From Leclercia adecarboxylata (lineage in GTDB: Bacteria > Pseudomonadota > Gammaproteobacteria > Enterobacterales > Enterobacteriaceae), in NCBI GenBank assembly GCA_901472455.1, contig LR590464.1, forward strand, positions 1,178,001 through 1,242,000: a stretch of DNA of 64,000 nt, read 5' to 3'. How positions within the stretch are numbered: position 1 is the first letter of the stretch; the number at the start of each line of letters is the position of its first letter. Under the pieces are notes generated by a model. That model was given only the letters and a program-made list of their open reading frames with translations, searched no databases and had not been told where the DNA came from. The position numbers and the translations under genes were made by a program. Shown in pieces: positions 52,093 to 62,184 of this stretch.

Positions 52093-53658
52093 ATGCTCGA
52101 CACAAATATGAAAACCCAGCTCAAAGCCTACCTTGAGAAGCTGACCAAACCTGTTGAGCTGATTGCCACGCTGGACGACAGCGCTAAATCGGCAGAAATC
52201 AAGGAACTGCTGGCAGAAATTGCCGAACTGTCTGAGAAAGTGACCTTCAAGGAAGATAACAGCCTGCCGGTGCGCAAGCCGTCCTTCCTGATCACCAAAC
52301 CCAGGCTCTACTCAGGGTCCGCGCTTTGCCGGTTCCCCGTTGGGACACGAATTTACTTCACTGGTGCTGGCGCTGCTGTGGACCGGTGGTCATCCGTCGA
52401 AAGAGGCGCAGGCGCTGCTGGAGCAGATCCGCGATATCGAGGGTGATTTTGAATTTGAAACTTACTACTCGCTCTCCTGCCACAACTGCCCGGACGTAGT
52501 GCAGGCCCTGAACCTGATGGCGGTGCTGAACCCACGCATCAAACATACCGCGATTGACGGCGGCGTGTTCCAGAACGAAATCACCGATCGCAACGTGATG
52601 GGCGTTCCGGCCGTGTTTGTGAACGGCAAAGAGTTTGGACAGGGTCGTATGACACTGACAGAGATCGTCGCCAAAGTGGACACCGGCGCTGAAAAACGCG
52701 CTGCTGAAGAGCTAAACAAGCGTGATGCCTATGATGTGCTGATCGTTGGCTCCGGCCCGGCGGGTGCGGCGGCAGCGGTTTACTCTGCCCGTAAAGGCAT
52801 TCGTACCGGTCTGATGGGCGAACGTTTTGGCGGCCAGGTGCTGGATACTGTCGATATCGAAAACTATATCTCCGTGCCAAAAACCGAAGGTCAAAAACTG
52901 GCTGGCGCGCTGAAAGCGCACGTCAACGACTATGAAGTGGATGTGATCGACAGCCAGAGCGCCAGCAAGCTGGTGCCGGCGGCGCAGGAAGGCGGCTTCC
53001 ATGAGATTGAAACCGCCTCTGGCGCGGTGCTGAAAGCGCGCAGCATCATCATTGCTACCGGTGCCAAATGGCGCAACATGAACGTGCCTGGCGAAGATCA
53101 GTATCGCACCAAAGGCGTCACCTACTGCCCGCACTGCGACGGCCCGCTGTTTAAAGGCAAGCGCGTTGCGGTGATTGGCGGCGGTAACTCCGGTGTGGAA
53201 GCGGCAATTGACCTGGCGGGCATTGTTGAACACGTTACGCTGCTGGAATTCGCGCCAGAGATGAAGGCCGACCAGGGTTCTGCAGGATAAAGTGCGCAGC
53301 CTGAAAAACGTCGATATCATCCTGAACGCGCAGACCACCGAAGTGAAAGGCGACGGCAGCAAAGTGACCGGTCTTGAGTACCGTGACCGCGTGAGCGGGG
53401 ATGTGCACAGCGTCGCGTTGGCCGGGATCTTCGTTCAGATTGGTCTGCTGCCTAACACCACCTGGCTGGAAGGCGCGATTGAGCGTAACCGCATGGGCGA
53501 GATCATCATCGATGCCAAATGTGAAACCAGCGTGAAGGGCGTGTTTTGCGGCGGGCGACTGCACCACCGTACCGTACAAACAGATTATCATCGCGACCGG
53601 CGAAGGGGCGAAAGCCTCCCTGAGCGCCTTCGATCATCTGATTCGCACCAAAGCATAA
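52093..53658 (+). CDS. ahpF: Alkyl hydroperoxide reductase F, flavoprotein (frameshifted)
   Basis: AhpF passes electrons from NADH to AhpC. It starts [20 protein letters not shown]. The N-terminal double-thioredoxin domain has [17 protein letters not shown] (CxxC). The FAD domain has [20 protein letters not shown]; the second redox CxxC is [14 protein letters not shown] with NADH motif [17 protein letters not shown]. Frame breaks lie near 52300, 53270 and 53550; corrected length 521 residues, the E. coli size, ending [11 protein letters not shown]. Confidence 0.96.
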
Positions 53659-53686
53659 GAACGTAAGACTACACCTGCAAAACACA

Positions 53687-53716
53687 GAGGCTACCTGACG
53701 GTAGCCTCTTTTTTTT
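53687..53716 (+). terminator. ahpF terminator
   Basis: GAGGCTACC-TGAC-GGTAGCCTC followed by eight T. Its T run is the left edge of the first uspG-tail repeat (53705). Confidence 0.9.
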
Positions 53717-53911
53717 ATCTCACGACCTGCCACCGGACTGTAAGCGTGGCGGATCGCGCTGGCGGGGTTGGCGCCAGGCCGGTGGGTGGAGAGGGACGGG
53801 TTGCGTGGCCCTCTTTTTTATCTCACCACCCGCACCGGGCTGTAAGCGTGGCGGAATCGCGCTGGCGGCGTTGGTGCCAGGCTGATGGGTGGAGAGGGGC
53901 AGATTACGCAA
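53705..53911 (-). repeat. Two tandem extra copies of the uspG 3' end
   Basis: Units of 105 bp (53705-53809) and 102 bp (53810-53911) repeat the last 100 or so bases of uspG, including its stop codon. The nearer unit still reads HAYSPVRVVR-stop against [14 protein letters not shown] in uspG, and STHQPGTNAASAI against [13 protein letters not shown]. On the plus strand each unit ends in GAGGG(G)...CCCTC plus a T run, which uspG itself lacks. Confidence 0.85.
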
Positions 53912-53921
53912 CCCTCTTTTT

Positions 53922-54350
53922 TTATCTCACCACCAGCACCGGAATATAAGCGTGGCGGATCACGCTGGAGGCGTTGGAGCCAAGCAGGTGAGTGGAGATA
54001 GACGGGTTACGCGACCCGATCACCACGATATCGGCTTTCAGCTCGCTGGCCACCTCATTTACCACGTCACGGACGTTACCAAAACTGACATGGGTTCGGA
54101 TCCGCGACGGGTCGATGCTGAAATGGCTCACCATTGTCTTCAGCCGGGTTTGTGCCTCGTGTTGAATATGATCCTCGAAGCGGCGCATATCGGCGGCGAA
54201 GCGATGCAAACCAAAGCTGGAAGAGCCAGGTAAAACGTGCAGTAAGTGAATAATGCCATCCTGCTGGGCCAGGAATTCAGCGTGGCGGATCGCCTTATCG
54301 CTCAATTCCATCTCGAAAACATCCACCGGCATGATAATTGTCTGGTACAT
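53922..54350 (-). CDS. uspG: Universal stress protein G
   Basis: Intact, 142 residues from ATG 54350 ([20 protein letters not shown]) behind AGGAGAAAC. The ATP-binding signature G-2x-G-9x-GS-type region is [20 protein letters not shown]. It convergently faces ahpF. Its 3' end is the source of the two tandem tail copies at 53705-53911. Confidence 0.94.
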   Translation of the reverse strand: MYQTIIMPVDVFEMELSDKAIRHAEFLAQQDGIIHLLHVLPGSSSFGLHRFAADMRRFEDHIQHEAQTRLKTMVSHFSIDPSRIRTHVSFGNVRDVVNEVASELKADIVVIGSRNPSISTHLLGSNASSVIRHAYIPVLVVR

Positions 54351-54577
54351 AACCGTTTCTCCTTGTTTATTTACGCTTAATCCATTCAAACACAAAATAT
54401 ATTTGGATTCTGATAGCTCGCTTGACACTTTTTTATATCGCCTCGTTTGTCGGCCTTTTGCCGTAACGCTTCACATCCAGGATTAATCCCAAAAGCCTCA
54501 CAATTCCCCGGTATATCCCCGCTGATGGCTACCCTTTTAAGGTAAACCCGCATTTTTTCTCTGAAACCGGAGGTCGA

Positions 54578-55832
54578 ATGAAAGCATTGACGTATCACGG
54601 ACCACACAGCGTTAAGGTTGAAACGGTACCCGATCCGGCCATCGAGCCAAGCTGACGATATCATTCTGCGCATCACAGCAACTGCGATCTGCGGTTCTGA
54701 TTTGCATCTTTATCGCGGGAAGATACCTAAGGTTGAACATGGTGATATCTTCGGCCATGAGTTTATGGGCGAAGTGGTGGAGACCGGGCGCGACGTGAAA
54801 AATCTCGCGAAAGGCGACCGGGTGGTGATCCCCTTTGTCATTGCCTGCGGCGACTGCTTTTTCTGCCGTATGCAGCAATATGCCGCCTGCGAAAAGTACC
54901 AACCACTTGGGCGTGGCGCGACCCTGAATAAAAAACAGATCCCACCTCCGGCTGCGCTCTTTGGTTTACAGCCATCTGTACGGTGGCGTACCCGGCGGCC
55001 AGGCGGAATATGTTCGCGTGCCAAAAGGCAATGTCGGGCCTTTTAAGGTGCCGCCGGTGCTGTCAGATGATAAAAGCGCTGTTCCTTTCGGAACATCCTG
55101 CCTACCGCCTGGCAGGCGGCCAAAAATGCCCAGATTACACAGGGCAGCAGCGTCGCGGTGTTCGGTGCCGGGCCGGTGGGGCTTTTGACCGTCGCCTGCG
55201 CACGCTATCTCGGGGCTGAAGCAGATTTTTATTGTCGATCATCACGACTACCGGCTGCGTTTTGCCCAGGACCGTTACGGCGCGATCCAATCAATTTTGA
55301 CCGCGACGACGATGCCGCAGAAAAAATTATCGAGCAGACCCGTGGCCAGCGTGGGGTGGACGCGGTGATTGATGCGGTCGGCTTTGAGGCGAAAAGGGAG
55401 CACGACCGAAACCGGTGCTGACAAACCTCAAGCTCGAAGGTAGCAGCGGTAAAGCCCTGCGGCAGTGTATCGCCGCGGTAAGGCGCGGGGGTATTGTCAG
55501 CGTCCCCGGCGTCTATGCTGGGTTTATTCACGGTTTCCTGTTTGGCGATGCCTTCGACAAAGGACTCACCTTTAAAAATGGGGCAGACCAACGTTCACGC
55601 CTGGCCTCGGCGAACTGTTGCCGTTGATTGAACAGGGGCTGCTTAAACCGGAGGAGAATCGTGACCCACTATATGCCGTTTGAAAGAGGCGGCTCGTGGC
55701 TACGAAATCTTTGAGAAACGTCAGGAAGATTGCCGAAAAAATTATCCTGGTACCCGGCGCGCAAAAGCGCAGAAGTGGCAAAAGAGCGGGTTACCGGGCT
55801 GGTCAATCCCTGTACCGGGCGGCGTTATCTGA
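54578..55832 (+). CDS. ybdR: Zinc-type alcohol dehydrogenase-like protein YbdR (frameshifted)
   Basis: An MDR-family dehydrogenase starting [20 protein letters not shown]. Catalytic zinc: [11 protein letters not shown] and [11 protein letters not shown]; structural zinc: [19 protein letters not shown] motif [20 protein letters not shown]. Frame breaks are many (near 54645, 54900, 54965, 55085, 55130, 55220, 55265, 55405, 55590, 55665, 55765, 55810); the corrected end is GLVNPVPGGVI at 55832, about 412 residues like E. coli YbdR. Substrate unknown; glutathione-independent formaldehyde dehydrogenases are related. Confidence 0.9.
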
Positions 55833-55845
55833 CAGTAGAAAACGC

Positions 55846-55872
55846 GGAAAGAGGATGCCCTGGCATCCTCTG
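55846..55872. terminator. Hairpin between ybdR and rnk
   Basis: GAGGATGCC-CT-GGCATCCTC, a perfect 9-bp stem. On the minus strand it is followed by TTTCC, so it may end the rnk transcript as well as ybdR. Confidence 0.7.
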
Positions 55873-55906
55873 GCAAAAGCGGGTTAAACGCTTGTTTCAG
55901 ATGGGA

Positions 55907-56325
55907 TTAGCGCAGGTATTCGCCCGCCGCTTCAGGCTGCCAGAACAAGTTTCCAGCACTTCCAGATGCGTGGCGGTACCGCCCGGGCAGTTCCCAGTGG
56001 ATGGTATCGCCAGTACCGCAGGCCAATCAGCGCAGCACCTACCGGTGCCATAACCGACAGTTGTGTACTGCTGTCGGTCATCTGCGCCGGATAGACCAGC
56101 GTGCGGGTGCGCACCTCGCCGGTGGTCAAAATCGCGAAATTTTACCTGACTGTTCATAGTCACCACGTTAGCGGGCATGTCCTGCGGCGCAACACATCTG
56201 CGCGCGATCCAGCTCGTCGTTCAGGCGCTGGCGATAGGCAAGCGAGGCAAAGGGCCGGCTGCTCCAGCAGGCGGTCAAATACGCTCAGCATCGAGTTCGT
56301 TAATGATGATTGTGGGTCTGGACAT
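55907..56325 (-). CDS. rnk: Regulator of nucleoside diphosphate kinase, GreA-like (frameshifted)
   Basis: It starts [15 protein letters not shown] at 56325 and, with several frames joined, contains LPIA...[75 protein letters not shown] and the end [10 protein letters not shown] at 55907. This matches E. coli Rnk, about 136 residues, a RNA-polymerase-binding Gre-like protein lacking the full coiled coil. Frame breaks near 56273, 56245, 56180, 56127, 56010 and 55945. Confidence 0.88.
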
Positions 56326-56372
56326 TATTTACTCCATGTCGTTAATGCTGCGACAACCGCAGAAGAGATGCC

Positions 56373-56406
56373 AAAAGAAAACCCTCGCCATCCGGTAGCG
56401 AGGGTT
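56373..56406 (-). terminator. Hairpin with T run upstream of rnk (minus strand)
   Basis: ACCCTCGC-(9)-GCGAGGGT is followed on the minus strand by TTTTCTTTT. It lies upstream of rnk rather than after a gene, so it could be a leader attenuator of rnk or the end of a small minus-strand transcript. The rest of the 408-bp gap (56326-56733) shows nothing else I can name. Confidence 0.6.
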
Positions 56407-56733
56407 CAACTCTGTCTGATAATACTGAGTCTGTGCCCGGTTTGAAGTGATGCTTGTCACATTCATGGCGTGGATTTAATCCAACGGCCATTACTGGGTC
56501 GTTAGTATGAAATTCAGGCGAAAAAGGTGAATCTTCGTCAATCTGGATTATTCTTTTAAGGCGCAAGTTATGTCGCGTGAAACACCCATAACAGCAGAAC
56601 AACGAAGACTGTCGCACTTTATTCAGTCTTACTTTTCTACGGATTGCGTTACGCTGATCCCCTTGGGGTAGGGGGATGAGCGAAGCGTAATCCGTGCCTG
56701 CCAGTTTTTATTCCTCAATTTCCAGAGAGCGTT

Positions 56734-57351
56734 ATGTATTTTTATCAACCTTCCCAGGGACACGGCCTGCCGCATGATCCATTAAACGCGATTGTTGGAC
56801 CCCGCCCGATTGCTGGATTGCCTCCTGCGATACTGAAGGACGGCCTAACCTGGCGCCGTATAGCTTCTTCAACTGCTTTAACTACCATCCGCCATTATCG
56901 GTTTCGCCAGCACGGGCTGGAAAGACAGCGTGCACAATATTGTCGAGACCGGGAGTTTGTCTGGAATCTCACCACCCGGGAACTGGCCAGCGCCATGAAT
57001 GAAACCTCCGCCAGCCTGCCCCACGGCGAGGATGAGTTTTTACGTGCCGGGCTGACCAAAGCCGAAAGCCGGGTGGTGAAAGTCCCGCTCGTGGCGCAAA
57101 GCCCGGTCAACTTTGAGTGCCGCCTGTCGCAGTGCATCCAGCTGACGGCGGCGAACGGCGATTCAATCGATACCTGGCTGGTGCTGGGGGAGGTGGTCGG
57201 GATCCACATTGATGAAAGCCTGCTGCAGGACGGCATTTACCAGACGGCGAAAGCGCAGCCGGTCCTGCGCGCCGGGGGGCCGACGGCGTACTTCGCCATC
57301 GGTGAGGATCAGCGTTTTGATCTGGTACGCCCGGACGCCCGAAAAGGATGA
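56734..57351 (+). CDS. Flavin reductase-like (DIM6/NTAB) FMN-binding protein (frameshifted)
   Basis: It starts MYFYQPSQGHGLPHDPLNAI with VGPRPI, the usual N terminus of this FMN-binding split-barrel family. Across frameshifts near 56810-56935 the expected RPNLAPYSFFN, GFASTGWKDS and HNIVETGEFVWNL segments can be read. It is continuous from FVWNLTTRELASAMNETSAS to the end. About 206 residues. It probably binds FMN and reduces an unknown acceptor. E. coli K-12 lacks it at this position. Confidence 0.82.
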   Translation: MYFYQPSQGHGLPHDPLNAIVGPRPIAGLPPAILKDGLTWRRIASSTALTTIRHYRFRQHGLERQRAQYCRDREFVWNLTTRELASAMNETSASLPHGEDEFLRAGLTKAESRVVKVPLVAQSPVNFECRLSQCIQLTAANGDSIDTWLVLGEVVGIHIDESLLQDGIYQTAKAQPVLRAGGPTAYFAIGEDQRFDLVRPDARKG

Positions 57352-57358
57352 GCCAACC

Positions 57359-58169
57359 TCAGTAGCCGATCTTGTCGATCACAAATTGCTTGCCGCAGTT
57401 ACCCGGATGCGGTTGGGCAATGAACGAGGGGGTCGCCAGCGGGGCGTTGATGCTGGCTGCGGTGAGCGTGAGCTGCACTTCGGTAAGATAGGCTGGCTTG
57501 CCGCTACAGCTGAGTTTAACGGCTTTCACCGTCTCCGGCCCCCAGCTTTTGGCTACCGCGGCGTCGAACGCGCTGCGGCTGACGGTTTTGCCGTAATTTG
57601 CCGCCAGGAACTGCCCAAGCGGGCTGGCCTTCACTTCCTGATTCATCCGCACCATGGTGCTGAAATAGGCGTCGGGATCGAAGCCGAAGCAGACGCCGTG
57701 TTTGGCATATTCATAACGTTCCAGGCAGGAATTGCCGCCTGCGCCAGGCATCACCTCGTTCAGCTTCGCGGCACCCGTCAGCGATAATCCGGTCTCTGCG
57801 GCATCGCATTTACGGCTGGCTTTTGCCTCCGGCATATTGGGAATGGGGCGGGTTGCGCAGCCATAGCGCATCCAGCGGCGATCGTCGACTCCGCGTGCGG
57901 CGATGGATTTTGGTAAGCCCGGCCACAGACCATGAACGGTGAGGATCGTTGTTTTATCATCACGCTCTTTTTGCAGGCGACATTCGTCGGGCGCGTCGCG
58001 GTTGCGATCGTGCAGGCTCTGGCAAAAAGCCGGACTGCCATGAGAGCGCCAGCACGTAGCGATCAAAATCCGCATATTGTGTTGCCTGAAGCGGGGCAGC
58101 CTGCGCCGCAAAGGCGCACAGCACCACGGCGGTTGCGCTGGCAGGCAAAACGAGATCCTTTCTGAACAT
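57359..58169 (-). CDS. rna: Ribonuclease I, periplasmic (frameshifted)
   Basis: An RNase T2-family enzyme with signal peptide MFRKDLVLPASATAVVLCAF then AAQAAPLQ. The two active-site histidine motifs are TILTVHGLWPGLPKSIAARG and LERYEYAKHGVCFGF. Frame breaks lie near 58040 and 58000. Corrected length about 269 residues, as E. coli. It cuts RNA nonspecifically in the periplasm. The stop lies 7 bp from the convergent flavin-reductase stop. Confidence 0.93.
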
Positions 58170-58220
58170 GTCTATTCCTGATGATTGAAAGCAAAATATT
58201 GCTGGGGATTATTAAAGCAC

Positions 58221-58243
58221 AAAAAGCGCCCGTAGGCGCTTTA
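58221..58243 (-). terminator. dcuC terminator
   Basis: On the minus strand AAAGCGCC-TACG-GGCGCTTTTTG, a clean rho-independent terminator 15 bp after the dcuC stop. Confidence 0.85.
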
Positions 58244-58257
58244 TGCTGTAGTGTGCC

Positions 58258-59636
58258 TTAACCCACAGCAGTGCCTGGCACCAATACCTCTGTGGCGATA
58301 ATGACGATGACCAGGCCCACGAGGACCGGCACGGATGTGCGTTTTACCACTTCGAAAGGCGAGATTTTTGCCATCCCGGCGACGGCCACGACCACGCCGG
58401 AGACCGGGGAGATGGTACGGCCCAGGTTGGAAGCCTGCAGCATTGGGATGGTGAGATAGGCCGGGTTAATACCGGAGGAGTGCGCCAGTTTCGGGATCAT
58501 CTCTACAAAAGCGTAGAAAGGCGCGTTACCGGAACCGGTGGTCATCGGCCGCCAGCATGGTTAGCACCACCAGCACCATCATCAGGATAATGCTTGCGGA
58601 ACCGAACGAAGTGGCGATGGAGATCAGGCTCTGGATAAAGCCGATGGTGCTAAGCCCCTGGGCAAAGACCCCGGCCGCCACCAGCAGCATCACCACGCCA
58701 GCGAAGGCATCCGCCATGCCGCGATACGCCACTTCCAGGCCGCTAAATACCTTCTGGGTATTGAAGCCGCGAACAAACTCCAGCACCGCCGCCAGCAGCA
58801 TGCAGATCACCCAGAATAGTGATGATGTGCAACTCCGGCCCCCATTTGCCATCGAAAATCAGCACCCCAACGATGGGCGTAAACGGCAGGATGGCGTAGA
58901 ACGAAGGGGCGGTGGTGGTGATTTCGCTGACGTCGAGTCTTTCGTGGGAGATGTTCTCTTTTTTATCGAGGTAACGCTGCCAGAAGAAGTGCGCAACCGC
59001 CATGCCGAGAATAGCGGCAATGGAGATCGGCAGGGTGGTTTTAAAGGCGAAGTCCGATCAGCGGCATCTCGGCGGCTTTGGCGGCCAGCACCACGTCACC
59101 GGAGGTCGGGGAGAGAATAATCGCTGCCGGAGAGGCGCAGATAGCCGCCGCCGCGCCACGACTGATCCCCACGTTGACCATCACCGGGAACAGGGTGGCC
59201 ATCAGCAGAACGCCCAGGCCGGTTGCCGACGACACGGCCAGCGACATCAGACAGGCGACGAAATAGGCGGCGATCATCAGCAGGTAAGGGGAGTTAATAT
59301 AGCTCAGCGGCTTTGAGGCCAGCTTAACCACCATATCGTTGGCGCCAATGTGCGTCATATAGGCGGCAAACCCACAGAGCATCAATGATCATACATCCCC
59401 AGATCGCCACCGCGGCTCATCAGCAGGATTTTGATGTACTCAACAATGTCGGTTGCGGTGTAACCGGTGCTGGTGGCGCTGGATGGCAGCACTTTATGGC
59501 CCATCAGGGCGCTGACAATCAGCAGGACAAGGCCGCCCACAAACAGCACGCCGGTGGCGGAGTAGCCTTTGATGATGTAGCGTGCGACGCCGACAATGAC
59601 CACCACTCCAATCAGTAACTCGATAAACGTTAGCAT
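58258..59636 (-). CDS. dcuC: Anaerobic C4-dicarboxylate transporter DcuC (frameshifted)
   Basis: A polytopic inner-membrane C4-dicarboxylate carrier, mainly succinate efflux in fermentation. ATG 59636 (MLTFIELLIGVVVIVGVARY) is chosen by alignment and the GAGGG before it; the frame is also open 71 codons upstream with hydrophobic content. Conserved parts: AVSSATGLGVLLMATLFPVM, SPAAIILSPTSGDVVLAAKA, TTGSGNAPFYAFVEMIPKLA, NLGRTISPVSGVVVAVAGMA. Frame breaks near 59385, 59055, 58825 and 58545. About 459 residues. Confidence 0.94.
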
Positions 59637-60533
59637 GGATCCCTCAGTGTCCCGACGCCCCCAGAGCGAAAGGATAATTAGCAATAAAGTTAAGGTGACA
59701 AAAATGTGCCGAAATAATGGACCGGCCTCGCTGACCAAAATCAATAAAACGCCTACTAAAGAAGTATTCAGGCCGATTATGCTACTGCCGCAACGCGAAT
59801 GAGCATGGGTTAGTTCTGTACGGCTTGTAGAGAGCCAGTCACCGCACAAAATGAAATAAATCGAAAACGACTTCTGTCTCAGGCGTTTCCCCGCGTATGT
59901 TCCAGTCTCTTTTGCCAGCGCCAGACGCTGCTCAGGCTGACTTTTAACTTTATTCCTGAGGGGCTTATCCTCATGGGGATATTACCTTTTTGACTTATTA
60001 TTGATATCTGGTTGTTATGGTTCTGGAATATGATTTATCGGTGGGAAAATAGTGTTTGTGTCAGGTGTGTTGGCAAGGTTTGATATTATTATTGTGCTTT
60101 ATATTACGCGGGATGTGAATATATTAAGTTCGCGATCATGATGGCTAAAATAAAGTGTTTATTGTGGCGTTTTACGAAAGTGCGCTCCTTATTAAAGTGA
60201 TGGCCGTTGTCGCCATCGTGGCCCGAATGCTGCCGGGGATGCGAGGCGGGAAGGGCAGTGCAGAGATGATGTAGCGCATTGTTGTGCAGCTGGCAGGCGG
60301 GAGGGTCAGGTTGACGATGATATCTGTATTATTTATTCATGCGCCGCATAAATTATTGCATCAGTATAGGTTTTGTTTATTGCTCATGAGGTATTTTTCC
60401 GGCGCGCGCTCTTTTACCAGGAGAATTCTTATCTTTTGCCGTTAATAATTAAGATAAACACCCATGTCGTCAGGCTGCCATTCCACTATTCTGGGCAAGA
60501 ACACGCTGCGAAAAGTAAAGTGGTAATAAAGTT
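59637..60533. other. AT-rich 0.9-kb gap upstream of dcuC and pagP
   Basis: No gene longer than a short chance frame was recognised. It must hold the dcuC promoter (expected FNR control) and the pagP promoter (expected PhoP control in enterics), but I could not place either site with confidence. The composition drops sharply from about 60000 onward. The in-frame hydrophobic extension of dcuC (59637-59849) lies at its left end. Confidence 0.6.
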
Positions 60534-61112
60534 GTGACAATTATTAATAAGTTTTTCATTGTATTTCCTTTTATTTTTGCTCAGTTCTCTTTTTCGACTG
60601 TAGCAATGGCTAAAGATGTCCCTCCCCCTGAGAGCCTGGGTCAAAACTATCCATAACGATATGGTCGAGACCTGGGAAGCCCCCCAGCATTACGATCTCT
60701 ATGTGCCCGCCATTACATGGCATGCCCGCTTCGCTTACGATAAAGAAGAAGACCGACCGCTACAATGAGCGACCGTGGGGCGCGGGCTTTGGTCAGTCAC
60801 GCCTGGGATGAGAAAGGTAACTGGCATGGCCTGTACGCCATGGCGTTTAAAGATTCCTATAATAAATGGGAGCCGATCGCGGGTTACGGCTGGGAAAAAA
60901 CCTGGCGCCCGCTGGCTGACGATAACCTCCATCTGGGTCTCGGTTTTACCGCTGCCGTGACGGCGCGCGATAACTGGAACTACATCCCCATTCCGCTGGT
61001 ACTGCCGCTGGCCTCTGTGGGCTATGGCCCGGCCACTTTTCAGATGACCTATATCCCGGGAACCTATAACAATGGCAACGTCTACTTCGCCTGGATGCGC
61101 TTTCAGTTTTAG
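60534..61112 (+). CDS. pagP: Lipid A palmitoyltransferase, outer membrane (frameshifted)
   Basis: PagP moves palmitate from phospholipid to lipid A. The start is GTG 60534 ([20 protein letters not shown]), a signal peptide ending STVAMA. After frame breaks near 60630, 60745 and 60800 the barrel is clear: [50 protein letters not shown], with the catalytic Asp-Ser in FKDS, and the end YFAWMRFQF with terminal Phe. Corrected length about 191 residues. Its AT-rich upstream region is also seen in E. coli pagP. Confidence 0.92.
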
Positions 61113-61303
61113 CTGAAAAAACTTTACATACTGGTGATTTAATAGCCACTTGTTGACGTGTAAAGGATAAAAATTGGGGGCGAGAAAATTAACGCGACTT
61201 TTGTCACTTTTCTTCAAAAAGGCGCTGGACAAAACCGCTCACAATTGTTGTACTGATACCCGACACAGCATTTGTGTCCAATTTTCATGTAAAGGTAATT
61301 TTG

Positions 61304-61513
61304 ATGTCTAAGATTAAAGGTAACGTTAAGTGGTTTAATGAATCCAAAGGATTCGGTTTCATTACTCCGGAAGATGGCAGCAAAGACGTGTTCGTACACT
61401 TCTCTGCAATCCAGAGCAATGGTTTCAAAACCCTGGCTGAAGGTCAGCGCGTTGAGTTTGAAATCACTAACGGTGCCAAAGGCCCTTCTGCTGCTAACGT
61501 CATCGCTCTGTAA
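61304..61513 (+). CDS. cspE: Cold-shock-family RNA-binding protein CspE
   Basis: Intact, 69 residues. RNP1 is [11 protein letters not shown] and RNP2 is DVFVHFSAI. It binds single-stranded nucleic acid and acts as RNA chaperone and antiterminator. Strong codon bias. A leader of nearly 200 bp separates it from pagP, typical for csp genes. Confidence 0.97.
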   Translation: MSKIKGNVKWFNESKGFGFITPEDGSKDVFVHFSAIQSNGFKTLAEGQRVEFEITNGAKGPSAANVIAL

Positions 61514-61536
61514 TTCAGACGAGACCAGCAAGAATT

Positions 61537-61663
61537 TCAAAACCCGCTCCCTGAGCGGGTTTTTTTCGTTCTGGCTTAGCTGAGCAGGTACAGCCGCAAA
61601 AAAACTGACAACGATTGCCATGCTCAGTACAACCATCCCCACATTTGTTATTTTCTCTTTCAT
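61537..61663 (-). CDS. Candidate small membrane protein convergent with cspE
   Basis: ATG 61663 has a good ribosome site (GAGGGTG, 6 bp spacing) and encodes MKEKITNVGMVVLSMAIVVS then FFAAVPAQLSQNEK, one clear membrane segment. As given, the frame stays open through the antisense of cspE to 61214. If one A of the run at 61561-61567 is extra, the frame ends RSGSGF at TGA 61537-61539, a peptide of about 41 residues. No family is recognised. Confidence 0.4.
61541..61566. terminator. cspE terminator
   Basis: AACCCGCTC-CCT-GAGCGGGTT then TTTTT, 28 bp after the cspE stop. On the other strand it lies inside the 3' end of the small frame at 61537-61663. Confidence 0.9.
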
Positions 61664-61734
61664 TGCGACACCCTCAGTGTATGTGCTGACAGGGTGCCCG
61701 AGAAAAATTAAGCCAAACATTAAGGTCGTCTCTT

Positions 61735-62118
61735 TTAGTGAGCATTTACCGCAGAGATTAACCAAAATGCGAGCGCGGTCATCATTAACGAACCCAGAAG
61801 ATTGACCGCAATGTTCAGGAGCGCCCAGGCTGCCCGTCCATCCTGCAACAAAAACACCACCTCGGCCGAGAACGTCGAGAAGGTCGTCAGTCCGCCGCAA
61901 AAGCCGGTGGTGATCAGCAGCTTCCACACCGGATCGAGATGGGGCATGCGGTTGAACCACGCAGCCCCAGCCCAATGATAAAGGCACCGATAAGGTTGGC
62001 CGTTAGCGTTCCGAACGGGATCTGCTGATGCAGAGGATTAAACCGCATGCCTCAACAACCAGCGCGCCACGCTTCCTGTGCCCCCGCCGATAAAAACGGC
62101 TAAAAGAAGTTGAAACAC
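61735..62118 (-). CDS. crcB: Fluoride channel Fluc/CrcB (frameshifted)
   Basis: A small membrane fluoride exporter that works as an antiparallel dimer. It starts at GTG 62118 ([20 protein letters not shown]). Key motifs are [16 protein letters not shown] and [20 protein letters not shown], the latter with the pore Phe/Thr residues. Frame breaks near 62048 and 61965. Corrected length about 127 residues. No fluoride riboswitch was seen in the short gap to ybeM. Confidence 0.93.
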
Positions 62119-62184
62119 GAACAATACCTGCTATTTGATGTGTAAGGATCCAGAGTGTAACGCCGTTTGCGGCAAGGGGAAAAT

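Noticed and set aside
61214..61536. Long minus-strand frame antisense to cspE as the C-terminal part of the small membrane protein
   Set aside because: It lies entirely antisense to a highly conserved, highly expressed gene, so openness follows from cspE codon bias. Only the N-terminal part is kept as a candidate.
62119..62184. Fluoride riboswitch before crcB
   Set aside because: The gap is only 66 bp and shows none of the conserved crcB-motif helices.
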